A DNA stretch of 64,000 nt, taken from assembly GCA_042862465.1 (NCBI GenBank), contig JASTVH010000005.1:310001-374000 (forward strand), in the 5' to 3' direction. The position numbers were made by a program, and so were the translations under genes. Positions 1 to 9,307 of the stretch are shown here, in pieces (positions within the stretch are counted from its first letter, which is position 1; the number at the start of each line of letters is the position of its first letter). The notes under the pieces are model-generated. The model had not been told where the DNA came from and did no database searches. It saw only the letters and a list, made by a program, of their open reading frames with translations. This DNA comes from JASTVH01 sp042862465 (lineage in GTDB: Bacteria > Pseudomonadota > Gammaproteobacteria > Pseudomonadales > Oleiphilaceae).

Positions 1-67
1 ATATAATGGAAAACCGTTGGAGTGCTTGTATGGTTAGGCGCTGTCGACATAATAGGGACTAAAATCT

Positions 68-1018
68 ATGGCTGACGTTTCGGTTATTGTTCCACTGTAC
101 AACCGTGCCGATGTTGTAGCTGGAACAATCGACAGCATCCTCTCGCAGGACTTTGATGGCGAGGTCGAGATCATAGTGGTGGATGACGGCTCCACTGATA
201 ACGCTGCGCAGACCGTGCCCTCCCGGTACCCCCAGATCACCTACTTGCAAAAGAACAATGGCGGTGTCTCCAGTGCTCGGAATTATGGAATGGCAAAGGC
301 TTCGGGGCGCTATATCGCGTTTCTCGACAGCGATGACCTTTTTGAACCGGATAAGCTTTCGACATCGATTGAGCTATTGGAGCAGGAGCCAGAGTCGGGT
401 TTTGTTTTTACCGACTTCTCACGGTTTAATATAGGTGCGCCGGATCACCTTTTTGAGAAAACCAACTCCTTTTTTTTCAAAAGAATCTATAGCTACTGTT
501 TCGAGCATAACCAGATTGGAGAAAAAGCCTATCTGTTGTCGCAGCAGGACGTATTGAACCTTCTTGTCGAAGGCTACTTTATGTCGCCTTGTACACTGGT
601 GCTACGCAAGGAGCTCACGCAACACACGCTCCAATGGCCAGAGCACCGCTCGATCTCTGAGGATTTTCAGTTTTTTCTTGGCCTGGCTCAGCAAGTCGGT
701 GGCATCTATATCGACCATCCGCAGACTCGCGTAGGGCGTGGTGCTGATAACCTCTCCATGAACCATCTGGCGTGTCATGAAGCTGATGTGGAAGTGCTAA
801 AGGAGTTAATCGCCAGCAAGGCCCAAGACCCTGGCTTCCGGAAGTTCGTCAAAAGAAATCTTTCCCGGCGCCTGTGTGGATTGGCATGGAATTATCGGGT
901 CAAAGATTACGAGCAAAAGGCCAAAGCCGCCTATTTGGAGTCATATAAACTGAGCCCTGGCAATTTTCGCCCGTTGGTTGGCTATTTGCGCACCCTTGTA
1001 GGCGCAAAAGGGGGCTGA
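68..1018 (+). CDS. Family 2 glycosyltransferase
   Basis: A 316-residue GT-A fold glycosyltransferase, expected to move a sugar from a nucleotide-sugar to a polysaccharide or lipid-linked acceptor at the cytoplasmic face of the inner membrane. The N-terminus has the family signature: VSVIVPLYNR at residues 4-13, the nucleotide-binding VVDDGSTDN near 38-46, and the metal-binding DSDD in FLDSDD near 88-91. There is no membrane segment. It is the gene next to the exosortase, and exopolysaccharide clusters commonly neighbour xrtA, so a role in extracellular polymer assembly is inferred. The sugar and acceptor cannot be read from the sequence. The left window edge is only 67 bp upstream, so it may be the last gene of a longer plus-strand cluster. 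Confidence 0.88.
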   Translation: MADVSVIVPLYNRADVVAGTIDSILSQDFDGEVEIIVVDDGSTDNAAQTVPSRYPQITYLQKNNGGVSSARNYGMAKASGRYIAFLDSDDLFEPDKLSTSIELLEQEPESGFVFTDFSRFNIGAPDHLFEKTNSFFFKRIYSYCFEHNQIGEKAYLLSQQDVLNLLVEGYFMSPCTLVLRKELTQHTLQWPEHRSISEDFQFFLGLAQQVGGIYIDHPQTRVGRGADNLSMNHLACHEADVEVLKELIASKAQDPGFRKFVKRNLSRRLCGLAWNYRVKDYEQKAKAAYLESYKLSPGNFRPLVGYLRTLVGAKGG

Positions 1019-1150
1019 CAAGCCATTGCTATTAGCAGGCTGTTGAAGTTAAACCGGAATACTTTTGGACTGTTAGATCTAATAAATCCCCAACAAAACC
1101 CTGGCGGTCATGATCGTCTCCCAGATCCACAAATGAGCGATAGGGTAGTT

Positions 1151-2641
1151 CTACAGGTCATTTAGAAATGATCTGAAAGTCTCCCGCTGCTTTTTGCATG
1201 ATTCCGGGGATGGCGACTTACAGTTTGCTGCCAGTGCCCAAAACTCTCCCTGATTATGTCCGGCCAACTTCTTCAGGCCTCCAACGAGCTTGGTTTCCAA
1301 TTTGGATACACTCTTAAAGCCAGCAGTGTCATACCACCACCAAACAATGATCCATTCGTTGTTCGATCTGTTTTTTAAAAGCAATTCTTTTACCTGAGTG
1401 GCGCCGAGGCGGCTCTCAGGCGCCTTTTCAACGCCTGAGGAGACCAGTTCCCATTTTTCTGGGTCATAGATCTTGTTTCGATAATAGATGAGTTCACTGT
1501 CCTGGTGTTGCTGATTGTAAGCCACCAAATACACTTGGAGCTTTTGGAAGCTTTCCGATACGTAAATCCCCCCTTTATCTATGTCGGCATTAAAGAATGA
1601 GGGCGTCCAAATATTGATGTTTGAGAGTGGACCCTGCCATGGCGACTGGACGCGGGGAAGGTTCGGTAACGTTTCGGGCGTACCCTTATTTAACAGATCA
1701 GTTTGTACAAAAAAGAAAACCGGTATGAACGCTACCACAGCCGATGAAGCAATGATCCAGGATTTGAAAAAACGATGTTGCTGCTTCTCAGGAGCCGGTT
1801 TGTCAGCCGCTAGATTTGAAGGTGTTGCGACAGGTTCCAATTTACGGGCGATAAAAAAGAACGGCATCAATGTGAATACAACAAATATAACCCAACCGAA
1901 CAATTCATGGTCTTTTACAATGGGGCTTTGCATTTCGCTGTAATGGCCAATCAGAATAATGCCAAAAACCCTCAGCCAGTTAGAGAGCATTGATAAGAAA
2001 CCAACGATGACTGTTAACAGCAACGTACGTTTTACGTTTTTGTAATTGAGGAACCCGTACACAGGTGCGAGGAATAGACCCACCATCAGGTAACGCACGC
2101 CACTACAGCCGCCGGCCACATGGAACGTACCGCTGGGAATGGTGATATAGAATTCCTTGATGGTAACCGGTATGTTGGTGAAATAGAGCAGCAGGGTATT
2201 GGCAGCTACTGTAATTCGTTGAAATACAGGTGAAAAATCATCCCAAATGGGCGTGGCGAAAATTAAGAGCATTATGGGAGTTCCGGCAACGCGGACGAAA
2301 GCTTTTCCCCACAACGTGTAGCCCCATACCACGGCGATGAAGGGGATAAGAAGCAGCCGTATGGTTTTTATATCCGCAGCCTTGGCCAAAAGCATGATTG
2401 CACATAGTGCGAGCAGTGCTACCAGGCCCGCGAGTGACGGATTGAACGGTAAAGCTACCAGCTCCGAGCGTTGTTTATAGATGAGGTAACCGGTGACCAG
2501 CGCAACCAGGAATCCATGCTTGTAAATAATGGATGTTTCCCACAGCACAAAGAAATCATGGAGCTCTGGCCAGAACGCTATAGCAAAAAGGCCGAGCATC
2601 AGGATTAGCAGAGAAGCTTGAGAGCGCAGAGCGGGAATCAT
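1151..2641 (-). CDS. xrtA: Exosortase A fused to an EpsI-like domain
   Basis: A 496-residue polytopic inner-membrane transpeptidase-like enzyme that processes PEP-CTERM sorting signals. Residues 1-270 are a run of hydrophobic helices carrying the exosortase triad: Cys179 in GGCSGVRYL, Arg224 in NWLRVFG and His245 in KDHELFGW. After about residue 290 comes a further membrane segment and a soluble C-terminal domain of about 180 residues, like the EpsI protein that is fused to or adjacent to exosortase A in EPS-linked systems. Two proteins with VPEP-type C-terminal signals in this window (near 36.4 and 42.8 kb) are obvious substrates, and prsK, prsR and prsT are within 12 kb. The gene is divergent from the phosphopantetheinyl transferase gene across 222 bp. 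Catalytic residues are intact, so the system should be active. Confidence 0.93.
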   Translation of the reverse strand: MIPALRSQASLLILMLGLFAIAFWPELHDFFVLWETSIIYKHGFLVALVTGYLIYKQRSELVALPFNPSLAGLVALLALCAIMLLAKAADIKTIRLLLIPFIAVVWGYTLWGKAFVRVAGTPIMLLIFATPIWDDFSPVFQRITVAANTLLLYFTNIPVTIKEFYITIPSGTFHVAGGCSGVRYLMVGLFLAPVYGFLNYKNVKRTLLLTVIVGFLSMLSNWLRVFGIILIGHYSEMQSPIVKDHELFGWVIFVVFTLMPFFFIARKLEPVATPSNLAADKPAPEKQQHRFFKSWIIASSAVVAFIPVFFFVQTDLLNKGTPETLPNLPRVQSPWQGPLSNINIWTPSFFNADIDKGGIYVSESFQKLQVYLVAYNQQHQDSELIYYRNKIYDPEKWELVSSGVEKAPESRLGATQVKELLLKNRSNNEWIIVWWWYDTAGFKSVSKLETKLVGGLKKLAGHNQGEFWALAANCKSPSPESCKKQRETFRSFLNDL

Positions 2642-2863
2642 AGGTAGCTAACGTCCTGTTGATGGCTATTTAGCCAAAAAATTTTAAGCATGGTGCTTCT
2701 TATTTCCGGGAGTTTCATGATAACGGAAAAAATGACCTGGAAAAGGGAACGGCGTTAAAAAGAAGCAACGCCACAAAATCTGACGTAAACGGATGCGAAG
2801 ACTTGTGGTAAAAGTGCCCCATCATGACCGAATCCATAATGCTTTTATGGAAGCCAGTAACGT

Positions 2864-3580
2864 ATGAAATGTTGGATATGCCCGTATGAGCCTGATTTGG
2901 TCGCAGAGCAACGCGCTGAACTCATCGCGCCATTGAATCGGGCCGAGCGGGAAAAGTTGTCACGGTATAGGCGAACAGAAGACCGGTTGGAATTTTTGGT
3001 GTCCCGATACGTGGTTCGCCGATGCCTTTCCGAGTTGTCGTGTGCGCACCCTGGCGAACTAAGGCTCACGAATTTATCAACGGGCCAACCAGTCATTGTC
3101 TCTCTTGATGGGGAGTCGCAAGTTGCCAGTGTCAGTCTGTCCCATACACACGGTGCGGTTGCACTATTGGCCGGGCCGCGTGCCGTGAAATGCGGAATCG
3201 ACGTTGAGCGCATGACTGATTTAAATGTGAAGCAGCTACTGACCGCCCGTTTCTTCTCATCAAGGGAGCGAGAATGGGTGGAATCTGGAAGCAGTGTGGC
3301 ATCCATCCGCAGCAGGTTTTTCCGGGTGTGGACCTTGAAAGAGGCCTATCTTAAAGCGACCGGCGAGGGCATGGCTGGCTTCTCGGACAAGGTTGAAGTC
3401 CTTCCGGTAAGCCATGAGCAGGCAGAGGTGATCGACCACCGTGTTAAACATGAAACCGGTAGTTCCTGGTATTTCCAAACATCGACCATTGGGGATGCGT
3501 ATTTTGTAGCGCGTGCCTGGGAAAAGCGCCCTGATCTCCGCTCGTTGGTGGAGGAAACCGTTGGTGACTTTATGGGGTAA
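2864..3580 (+). CDS. Sfp-type 4'-phosphopantetheinyl transferase
   Basis: A 238-residue enzyme that moves the 4'-phosphopantetheine arm of CoA onto a serine of a carrier protein. Visible family motifs are SLSHTHG at 91-97, GIDVE at 111-115 (magnesium-binding Asp113 and Glu115), and the WTLKEAYLKATGEG block at 156-169 with Glu160 and Lys164. Length and motif spacing match the Sfp/EntD class rather than the short AcpS class, so it is more likely to serve polyketide, nonribosomal peptide or special acyl carrier proteins. No carrier protein is encoded in the window. PEP-CTERM/exosortase clusters often include acyl-carrier and ligase genes, so its partner may lie to the left of the window. A GGAAG ribosome-binding site sits about 10 bp before the ATG. 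Confidence 0.9.
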   Translation: MKCWICPYEPDLVAEQRAELIAPLNRAEREKLSRYRRTEDRLEFLVSRYVVRRCLSELSCAHPGELRLTNLSTGQPVIVSLDGESQVASVSLSHTHGAVALLAGPRAVKCGIDVERMTDLNVKQLLTARFFSSREREWVESGSSVASIRSRFFRVWTLKEAYLKATGEGMAGFSDKVEVLPVSHEQAEVIDHRVKHETGSSWYFQTSTIGDAYFVARAWEKRPDLRSLVEETVGDFMG

Positions 3581-3601
3581 TCCAGACACACCGATGTGGC
3601 G

Positions 3602-3647
3602 GGGAGCCGTTTAGCATTAAGGGTGGGGGTTACGCTAAACGGCTCCC
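3602..3647. other. Strong 14-bp stem-loop between convergent genes
   Basis: GGGAGCCGTTTAGC at 3602-3615 is perfectly complementary to 3634-3647 across an 18-nt loop. It lies between the stop of the phosphopantetheinyl transferase gene and the stop of the PA14 lipoprotein gene, which converge. Neither side has a T-tract, so it is not a classical intrinsic terminator. It may protect the 3' ends or terminate both transcripts with help from another factor. Confidence 0.6.
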
Positions 3648-3675
3648 TGAAAGGCGCTACAGGAATAGCTATGGT

Positions 3676-6141
3676 TTAGGGAATCGTCGCTGATTTCTCC
3701 TCCGACGGCGCGCTGGACAGGCCCGTTGTATCTATAGCGGTAACAGTGAAATACCACGTGCCTGAGGCTAATGAGTCAAGGGTATAGCTGGTGGTGCCAG
3801 CGGGTACTGACACGGAATTGTCCAAAGCATCAGCCACTTGCCCGTACCGGATAAGATAACTGTCAATCTCGCTGGCAGACAGGGGAGAACCATCGGTTCG
3901 TTGGGTTGGGGCAGTCCAACTCAGTGTCACCGTTCCCGTCAGGCTTGTTTTGTCTGTGCTGCCTTGGCTGGTCGTTTCGAGCGTCCATGGATTGAGGTCT
4001 TGTTGATAGGCTTCAAGCGCAGTCACATTTTGTTGATTGTAGACAGCATCTGCGTCGCTGAGGTAAGGGTTCAGGCCATATTGTAGCTCCCAGGTATCCG
4101 GGATCTGGTCGCCGTCTGAATCAAGATTCTGAGCCTGGGAGTAGTCGATCACACTAAACTGCTGCCCCGGAATCACACTCATGTTTTGCCCCGGGGGTTG
4201 CCACTGCAACTCTGCCTCAGCAGTTCGTGTGTCTTCGTAGTACTCCATTACGATGGATGTGGTTTTGTCTGCCGGCAGTGAGGCCGTTGCGGTGTTTTCG
4301 GTCAGGCCTGCACTGCGCCAATCGTCTATGATCAGTGAGCCATTGACCCAGAGCCGCACACCGTCATTCACAATGGTTCTAAAGCTGTAGGTCTCGCTAC
4401 CGGATGAGTGCGCCGGCTGTAACTCAGCAATCCAGCGTATGGAAAAACCATCATTGGGTAGTCCGTCTGGTGAACTTTTTCCCCAGTCAAAGTCGATGTT
4501 GGGATCCTGTTGGCTATAGGCAAAGGAATCAAAGTTCTTGCCGGAAAAATACTGGCCCGCCAATCCCTGAACCATTGTCACGCTCTCGGGTGCTGCGGGA
4601 GAGGAAGAGGGCGTTGCAAGGTATTGCGACGATATCACTTCCTGGGGAAAATCCGGGCCTTCCCAGGCAACTGTCAGATGATCGGAACCTGCGGCCTCTT
4701 TTAGCAACCCACGCAAGAGATACCGTTTCCCACCAGTCAGGCTGATTGGATCGGAAACCTGGGATGCGTACTTGTTCCACTCGTTATATTTGGTCCAACC
4801 AGGTACTTCGGCGATCTTGGAGAGATTTTGCTCGGTGTCATCAGAGCTTAGCCAAAGCTGTGAGGCATCATCACTGGATAGATGGAAGGTGTAGTCCCCA
4901 TCTTTTGGGGGGATTAGGTAACCCTCAATCTGTGCCCCGTAATCAGAGCCGATATTTTGTGGGATGTCTGTGCTTTCTATGACCGTTTGATCGTCAGGGC
5001 TGTCTGGGTATGCGTCTATGGCAGTGAGATCAGTGACCTGACTGCCGGGAACGGCATACCAGTATGACAACACTATTCCGGGTTGAGTGGCGACAGGCTC
5101 CTCTACCACTGGTTGAGATGCAGCGTCATTGAGGTCTGTTCCCGCCTGGTATTCGGCAAGATTAGTGTAGCCATCAGAGTCCATGTCGGATTCGGCGTCG
5201 GCGGGATCAAGGGGATCCAGGCCGTACGCGAATTCGGCTCCATCCGGTATGCCATCATTGTCCGAGTCCGCTATATCGGGCTTTGTCCCCAACATATATT
5301 CATCGGTGTTCGACAAGAGGTCACCGTCAAGATCGGCGCTCGCATCTTTGGGATTAAGAGGATCCAGGCCATAGGTGATTTCCCAGTTGTCGTACAGTTT
5401 GTCGGAGTCTTCGTCCAGCGGAGGGTAAGAGGGGTTATAGGTCAGATTGATTGAACCGTCGGTGTAACCGACTCGATACCCCAGATTGAAGCCTTTCTCA
5501 TACTGTGGGTCTGTGGAATAAACCGTGGAAACCCAACTGTAAAGGGCTGAGCCTGGAACAACCTGCCGAGAAACACCTGGCCCTTCCCATTCTACAGTGT
5601 AGCGATCGCCTCCTGCGGCTTCTTTGAACCTGATTTCGAAGTAGTAGCGCTGCTCTGCTACGAGTGGTACCGGGTCTGACGTTTGTTCCGGATACTTATT
5701 CCATTCACCTTCATAGGTCCAATCCGGAACGGAGGCAAGCAATTCGAGGTTTTGCGGTTGATCATCGCTGCTCAGGAAAAACTGAGTTTGATCGTCTCCA
5801 TTAACGAAGAACTGATAGTCCCCAGACGACGGCGGAATAATATAGCCGCGGACGAGCACACCGTAATCGGAGCCCACATTCTGGGGACCGCTGAGTTGGG
5901 TGAGTTCGATGACAGAATCTGGGTTATCAGGGTAAGAGGGAAGGGAGGTGAGATCTGACACCTTGCTACCTGGAACATTTTCCCAATACTCAGCGTAGAC
6001 AACACCTGCCTGGCTTTTCCTTAAGTCGGCAGACGTGGACGGAAGGCCCTCTATGTCGGGTCCAGGTGCAAGGACCTGACAGCCGACCAAAAATAGGGTA
6101 ATCGTCAGGACTATTATATTTTTAATCAATGACATAGCCAT
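3676..6141 (-). CDS. Large PA14/thrombospondin-type-3/fibronectin lipoprotein
   Basis: An 821-residue lipoprotein with the lipobox LVGC near residues 18-21, so it is probably lipidated and surface- or envelope-anchored. Three PA14-like carbohydrate-binding modules are visible: about 47-195, 358-505 and 530-675. The first two resemble each other closely (both have a GSDYG...GYxIPP...GDY block and an EAAG...VEWEGP or VAWEGP end). Between modules 1 and 2 is a run of calcium-binding thrombospondin-type-3 repeats (about 240-345, DSDNDGIPDGAE type), another such repeat follows near 685-705, and a fibronectin III domain closes the protein (about 735-821). It probably binds glycans or contributes to adhesion or matrix structure. 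It has no PEP-CTERM tail, although it sits inside the exosortase locus. A second ATG at 6135 is better spaced from the GGGAGG site than the one at 6141. Confidence 0.85.
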   Translation of the reverse strand: MAMSLIKNIIVLTITLFLVGCQVLAPGPDIEGLPSTSADLRKSQAGVVYAEYWENVPGSKVSDLTSLPSYPDNPDSVIELTQLSGPQNVGSDYGVLVRGYIIPPSSGDYQFFVNGDDQTQFFLSSDDQPQNLELLASVPDWTYEGEWNKYPEQTSDPVPLVAEQRYYFEIRFKEAAGGDRYTVEWEGPGVSRQVVPGSALYSWVSTVYSTDPQYEKGFNLGYRVGYTDGSINLTYNPSYPPLDEDSDKLYDNWEITYGLDPLNPKDASADLDGDLLSNTDEYMLGTKPDIADSDNDGIPDGAEFAYGLDPLDPADAESDMDSDGYTNLAEYQAGTDLNDAASQPVVEEPVATQPGIVLSYWYAVPGSQVTDLTAIDAYPDSPDDQTVIESTDIPQNIGSDYGAQIEGYLIPPKDGDYTFHLSSDDASQLWLSSDDTEQNLSKIAEVPGWTKYNEWNKYASQVSDPISLTGGKRYLLRGLLKEAAGSDHLTVAWEGPDFPQEVISSQYLATPSSSPAAPESVTMVQGLAGQYFSGKNFDSFAYSQQDPNIDFDWGKSSPDGLPNDGFSIRWIAELQPAHSSGSETYSFRTIVNDGVRLWVNGSLIIDDWRSAGLTENTATASLPADKTTSIVMEYYEDTRTAEAELQWQPPGQNMSVIPGQQFSVIDYSQAQNLDSDGDQIPDTWELQYGLNPYLSDADAVYNQQNVTALEAYQQDLNPWTLETTSQGSTDKTSLTGTVTLSWTAPTQRTDGSPLSASEIDSYLIRYGQVADALDNSVSVPAGTTSYTLDSLASGTWYFTVTAIDTTGLSSAPSEEKSATIP

Positions 6142-6502
6142 TAGCCTCCCGCGTCAGTAGGCACGTATCAAATAGATTTGGTGCTTGCCACCGCAAACTC
6201 CCCCTGATTTTTTTGAAGGCCGATAATCCTGCGAAACCCCAAGGTGCCCACCCTTTGAACTCAGGCTTATTGGTATTCTTCAGCCAGGATCATGCTCGAA
6301 CCTGCACTTTTTTCGTTACATACGTTTACAGTATTCGCGCTACAAACCTGAGTTTCTATGCTCGTTTAGGAATATTTGTGCATGAGCAGAATCGCACTAA
6401 TTTCTTAAACGAATGTACGAAAAAAGCGCGTTATAAGAGTGGGGATTCAAAGAGCGATGTGGTCGTTCAGACCGGGGTAAAGGCAGTAGGAGGCGTACGA
6501 TG
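6142..6502. other. AT-rich intergenic region with inverted TCGTTTA repeats
   Basis: No convincing gene lies here. A 96-codon plus-strand open frame (6213-6503) has no family resemblance and no good ribosome-binding site. The stretch is AT-rich and repeats the theme TTCGT/ACGAA at 6312-6316, 6409-6413 and 6417-6421. It also contains an inverted repeat, 6362-6372 against 6402-6412, matching at 10 of 11 positions with a 29-bp spacer. It should hold the promoter of the PA14 lipoprotein gene, but I found no sigma-54 element with correct spacing. Confidence 0.5.
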
Positions 6503-6526
6503 AAAAGAGCCCCTTAAAAGGGGCTC
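6503..6526 (-). terminator. Intrinsic terminator of the prsK-prsR-prsT unit
   Basis: A perfect 9-bp stem (GAGCCCCTT with AAGGGGCTC, 6507-6526) with a 2-nt centre is followed on the minus strand by TTTT. It starts 33 bp after the prsT stop and ends that transcript. Confidence 0.8.
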
Positions 6527-6558
6527 GGTGGGTAACAGACACTTGCTTTGAAGTGAGC

Positions 6559-9267
6559 CTAGATCTTTTGCAGCACTTCCTTGGCCTTGTCGTTCTGCCC
6601 GTTGGCCTTGTAGGCCTCGGCCAGGTGAAGTGCAATTTCCTTCGCCTGCGGGGCCAACTTATGAGCGTTTTCCAGCACCGGTACGCTGTCTTCGACCTTG
6701 CCGGCCTGGTAAAGAATCCAGCCATAGGTGTCGGCCACTGCCGCGGATTTCGGGCTCAATTCGTAGGCTTTTTGCGCCAGGTCCATAGCTTTGGGGTCGT
6801 CCTGTTCCTGGTAGATCCAGGCCAGGTTATTCAGAGCCACCACATTGCGGGGAGTCAGCTCAAGCAAACGCTCATAGACTGGGATTGCCTTCTTGGGTTC
6901 GCTGTTCTGCTGATAGGCCATGGCCAACGCCAGATGGACCTGCGGTGAGCTGTCGAAGTTCTTGCCGGCGGACTCCAGCAGTTCGATCGCCTTTTTCTCC
7001 TGACCGGATTTCTGCAGGGCGTTGCTGAGCTTGAGTGTGGCCTCCGGGGAGTCGGATTTGTCACGGGCCATCTGATAGAGCTCGACAGCCTGGCTGTACT
7101 GTCCTTTGCCCATGCGGTAGTCCGCTTCCAGCATATAGGGTTGGGGTGCATCGGCGTGCTGCAGTTTGACGTCCCGCAGCAGAGACAACGCTTCGTCCTC
7201 GTTGTCTCTGCTGAACAGTAGACCGGCTTCCAGCAAGCTCAGCTGAAGGTTTTCAGGGAAGCGCAGGCGACCCTGCCGGAGGACCTGGGATGCCTGATCG
7301 GTTTTCTTGGCGCCTCGCAGTGAACGGAAGGTATTGGCATAAACCGGTGCGAGCATCCTGGCGGCCTGTTCTTCGTCTCCGGCGATGCTCTGTACCTTGT
7401 CTGCAATGGCTTTGGCCTGGTCAAACTGACCCTGGCGCAGCTGGTATTCGAACAGCACCAGGCGGGGGCCGAGTGCATCGCTATTGCTGTCAGAGACTTC
7501 AGTCAGGAATTCCATGGCCGCCTTGCGGCGGTCCGGATCTGACCCGGTAAACGCGACCAGGGATTGGAGCGCACCCCGGGAATTCGGTGACTTTGTGATG
7601 GCCTGCTTGATTTGTTCGAAGGCTTTGTTGTCCTGGCCCGCCTTGGCTTCCAGGCGGAACAGCGCGAGGTGCGGTTCGGCATTGTTCGGTGCCTGTTTCA
7701 GGGCTTTTTGATACTCATTACGGGCCTCGTTGAGGTTGCCCTGGGCCATTTCGATGTTGCCGGCGCTGATGGACGCCATAGCACTCTCGGGGTGTGATTT
7801 TCGCCATTCTGAGAGCGCGGTGCGGGCGGCTTTATAGTCCTGGGTCTGGGTCAACATGCTGACCAGCAACAGATGCGCATTGTCGTTTTCAGGGGCCTGC
7901 TCCACCGCTTTCCGGGCTTGTTCAATGCCCTTTTCCTGACTGCCGGTCCGGAAAAGATGGGTGGCATAGCGCATGCGCAGTTTGATGTTGTCTGGCTCCA
8001 TTTCGAGCGAGCGCTCAATATATTCCTCCCCGTTTTCGGTGTCGCCGGACGCCAGCGACGCGATCCCGACCAGGGCAAGAACGCCAGGATCCTTTTGGTC
8101 CGGGTCCAGTTTTTCAAGAATCTTGCGGGCTTCGCCGGGTTGGCGGAGCTGAATCTTGGCCGCCGCCAGCAGCTTGTTGGCGTCATCGTCCATGTCCACA
8201 TCGCCGCTGAGGTTCACCACATCGGAAAGGAGCGCTTCGGCATCTTTGGCGCGACCCTGCTGAAAGCGCACAAGACCGAGCATGAGCTTGGCCTGGGAAT
8301 GTCTGGGGGACTGCTTGAGAACCTCTTCCAGGTGTTGCGCTGCTTTGTCGAGGTCGCCCTTGTTATACGCCTTGGAGGCTGATTCCATGTTGCTTTTGAT
8401 GGTGCCCGGCGCCGACTTGGCAAGAATTTCTTCGTAGACCATCGCCTGGGCTGCGTTACCCTGCTGGCGGAGGACGTCAATGAGGGCCGACATCGTTTGG
8501 TATTTTCGGTAGGTCATGATGTCGTACTTGCCGATCTCTTCCAGGGCCTTGCCATAGGCTTCACGGGCTACATCCAAGCGGCCTTCACGGTGCGCCATCT
8601 GGGCGCGCCACAGCGCCAGTTCCGTAGAATCCGGGTGGGAAGCTGCAGCGTCTTCGACCATTTTGCGAGCCTGATCTTCGTTGCCGTTCAGATAGGCTGC
8701 CTTGGAGAGGCCGACAATCGCCTGCACGGCGTCGCTGTCTTTATCCAGGGCTTGCTGGTAGGCGTCACGCGCTGCATCGGTGTTGCGCTGGGCCAGTTGA
8801 ATGTCGCCGCGCAGGATCAGGCTTTCGAGGACCTGGCTGCGATCAGGTTCGGAGACTTTCTCGAGCGTCTTGAGCGCCTCCTCCTGCTTGCCCTGCATGA
8901 ACTGGGCGCGGCTTAAGGCGATGTACAGATTATTGAGGGTGATCTGGTCGGCCTGGGTGCTGCCTTCATGATCCAGTATTTCCTGTAGCTGTTTTTCGGC
9001 GTTGGACGCGTCACCGGCTGTGAGGAGGTTTTCGGCGATGATCAGATAGGGTTCAACGCTACGGGGCTTGAGTTTGATAGCGCTGCGCGCCTCGAGAATG
9101 CTGGCTTTCAGCTCCCCCTGATTCTGAAAGAAGCGGGCCTGATCCAGGTGGCTGAGAAATTGCACCTGATCCTGGCTCATGTCTCCGTTCTCTCCGGAGC
9201 ATCCGGCAAGACCGATGGTAAGAAGCGAGGTGAGCAGGGCAATCGTGAGTACGCGCTTGACCTTCAT
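6559..9267 (-). CDS. prsT: PEP-CTERM system TPR-repeat lipoprotein PrsT
   Basis: A 902-residue lipoprotein whose lipobox (GLAGC, Cys23) is followed by a protein built almost entirely of tetratricopeptide repeats from about residue 35 to the end. Repeats such as ALKQAPNNAEPHLALFRLEAKAG and the closing VVALNNLAWIYQEQ block are typical. Length and domain content match the PrsT family that accompanies exosortase A with PrsK and PrsR. It probably acts at the periplasmic side of a membrane as a scaffold in polymer export or in PEP-CTERM protein handling; its exact function in the family is not settled. The gap to prsR is 40 bp with the same orientation, so they are cotranscribed. The ATG at 9267 gives a proper signal peptide (MKVKRVLTIALLTSLLTIG). 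Confidence 0.9.
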   Translation of the reverse strand: MKVKRVLTIALLTSLLTIGLAGCSGENGDMSQDQVQFLSHLDQARFFQNQGELKASILEARSAIKLKPRSVEPYLIIAENLLTAGDASNAEKQLQEILDHEGSTQADQITLNNLYIALSRAQFMQGKQEEALKTLEKVSEPDRSQVLESLILRGDIQLAQRNTDAARDAYQQALDKDSDAVQAIVGLSKAAYLNGNEDQARKMVEDAAASHPDSTELALWRAQMAHREGRLDVAREAYGKALEEIGKYDIMTYRKYQTMSALIDVLRQQGNAAQAMVYEEILAKSAPGTIKSNMESASKAYNKGDLDKAAQHLEEVLKQSPRHSQAKLMLGLVRFQQGRAKDAEALLSDVVNLSGDVDMDDDANKLLAAAKIQLRQPGEARKILEKLDPDQKDPGVLALVGIASLASGDTENGEEYIERSLEMEPDNIKLRMRYATHLFRTGSQEKGIEQARKAVEQAPENDNAHLLLVSMLTQTQDYKAARTALSEWRKSHPESAMASISAGNIEMAQGNLNEARNEYQKALKQAPNNAEPHLALFRLEAKAGQDNKAFEQIKQAITKSPNSRGALQSLVAFTGSDPDRRKAAMEFLTEVSDSNSDALGPRLVLFEYQLRQGQFDQAKAIADKVQSIAGDEEQAARMLAPVYANTFRSLRGAKKTDQASQVLRQGRLRFPENLQLSLLEAGLLFSRDNEDEALSLLRDVKLQHADAPQPYMLEADYRMGKGQYSQAVELYQMARDKSDSPEATLKLSNALQKSGQEKKAIELLESAGKNFDSSPQVHLALAMAYQQNSEPKKAIPVYERLLELTPRNVVALNNLAWIYQEQDDPKAMDLAQKAYELSPKSAAVADTYGWILYQAGKVEDSVPVLENAHKLAPQAKEIALHLAEAYKANGQNDKAKEVLQKI

Positions 9268-9307
9268 CTATGAATCCCTTTTTTTCTGTCTGAATCCTGG
9301 CGTCCGG

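Noticed and set aside
6213..6503. Possible 96-residue gene in the AT-rich intergenic region
   Set aside because: No ribosome-binding site, no recognisable product, and it ends at the prsT terminator.
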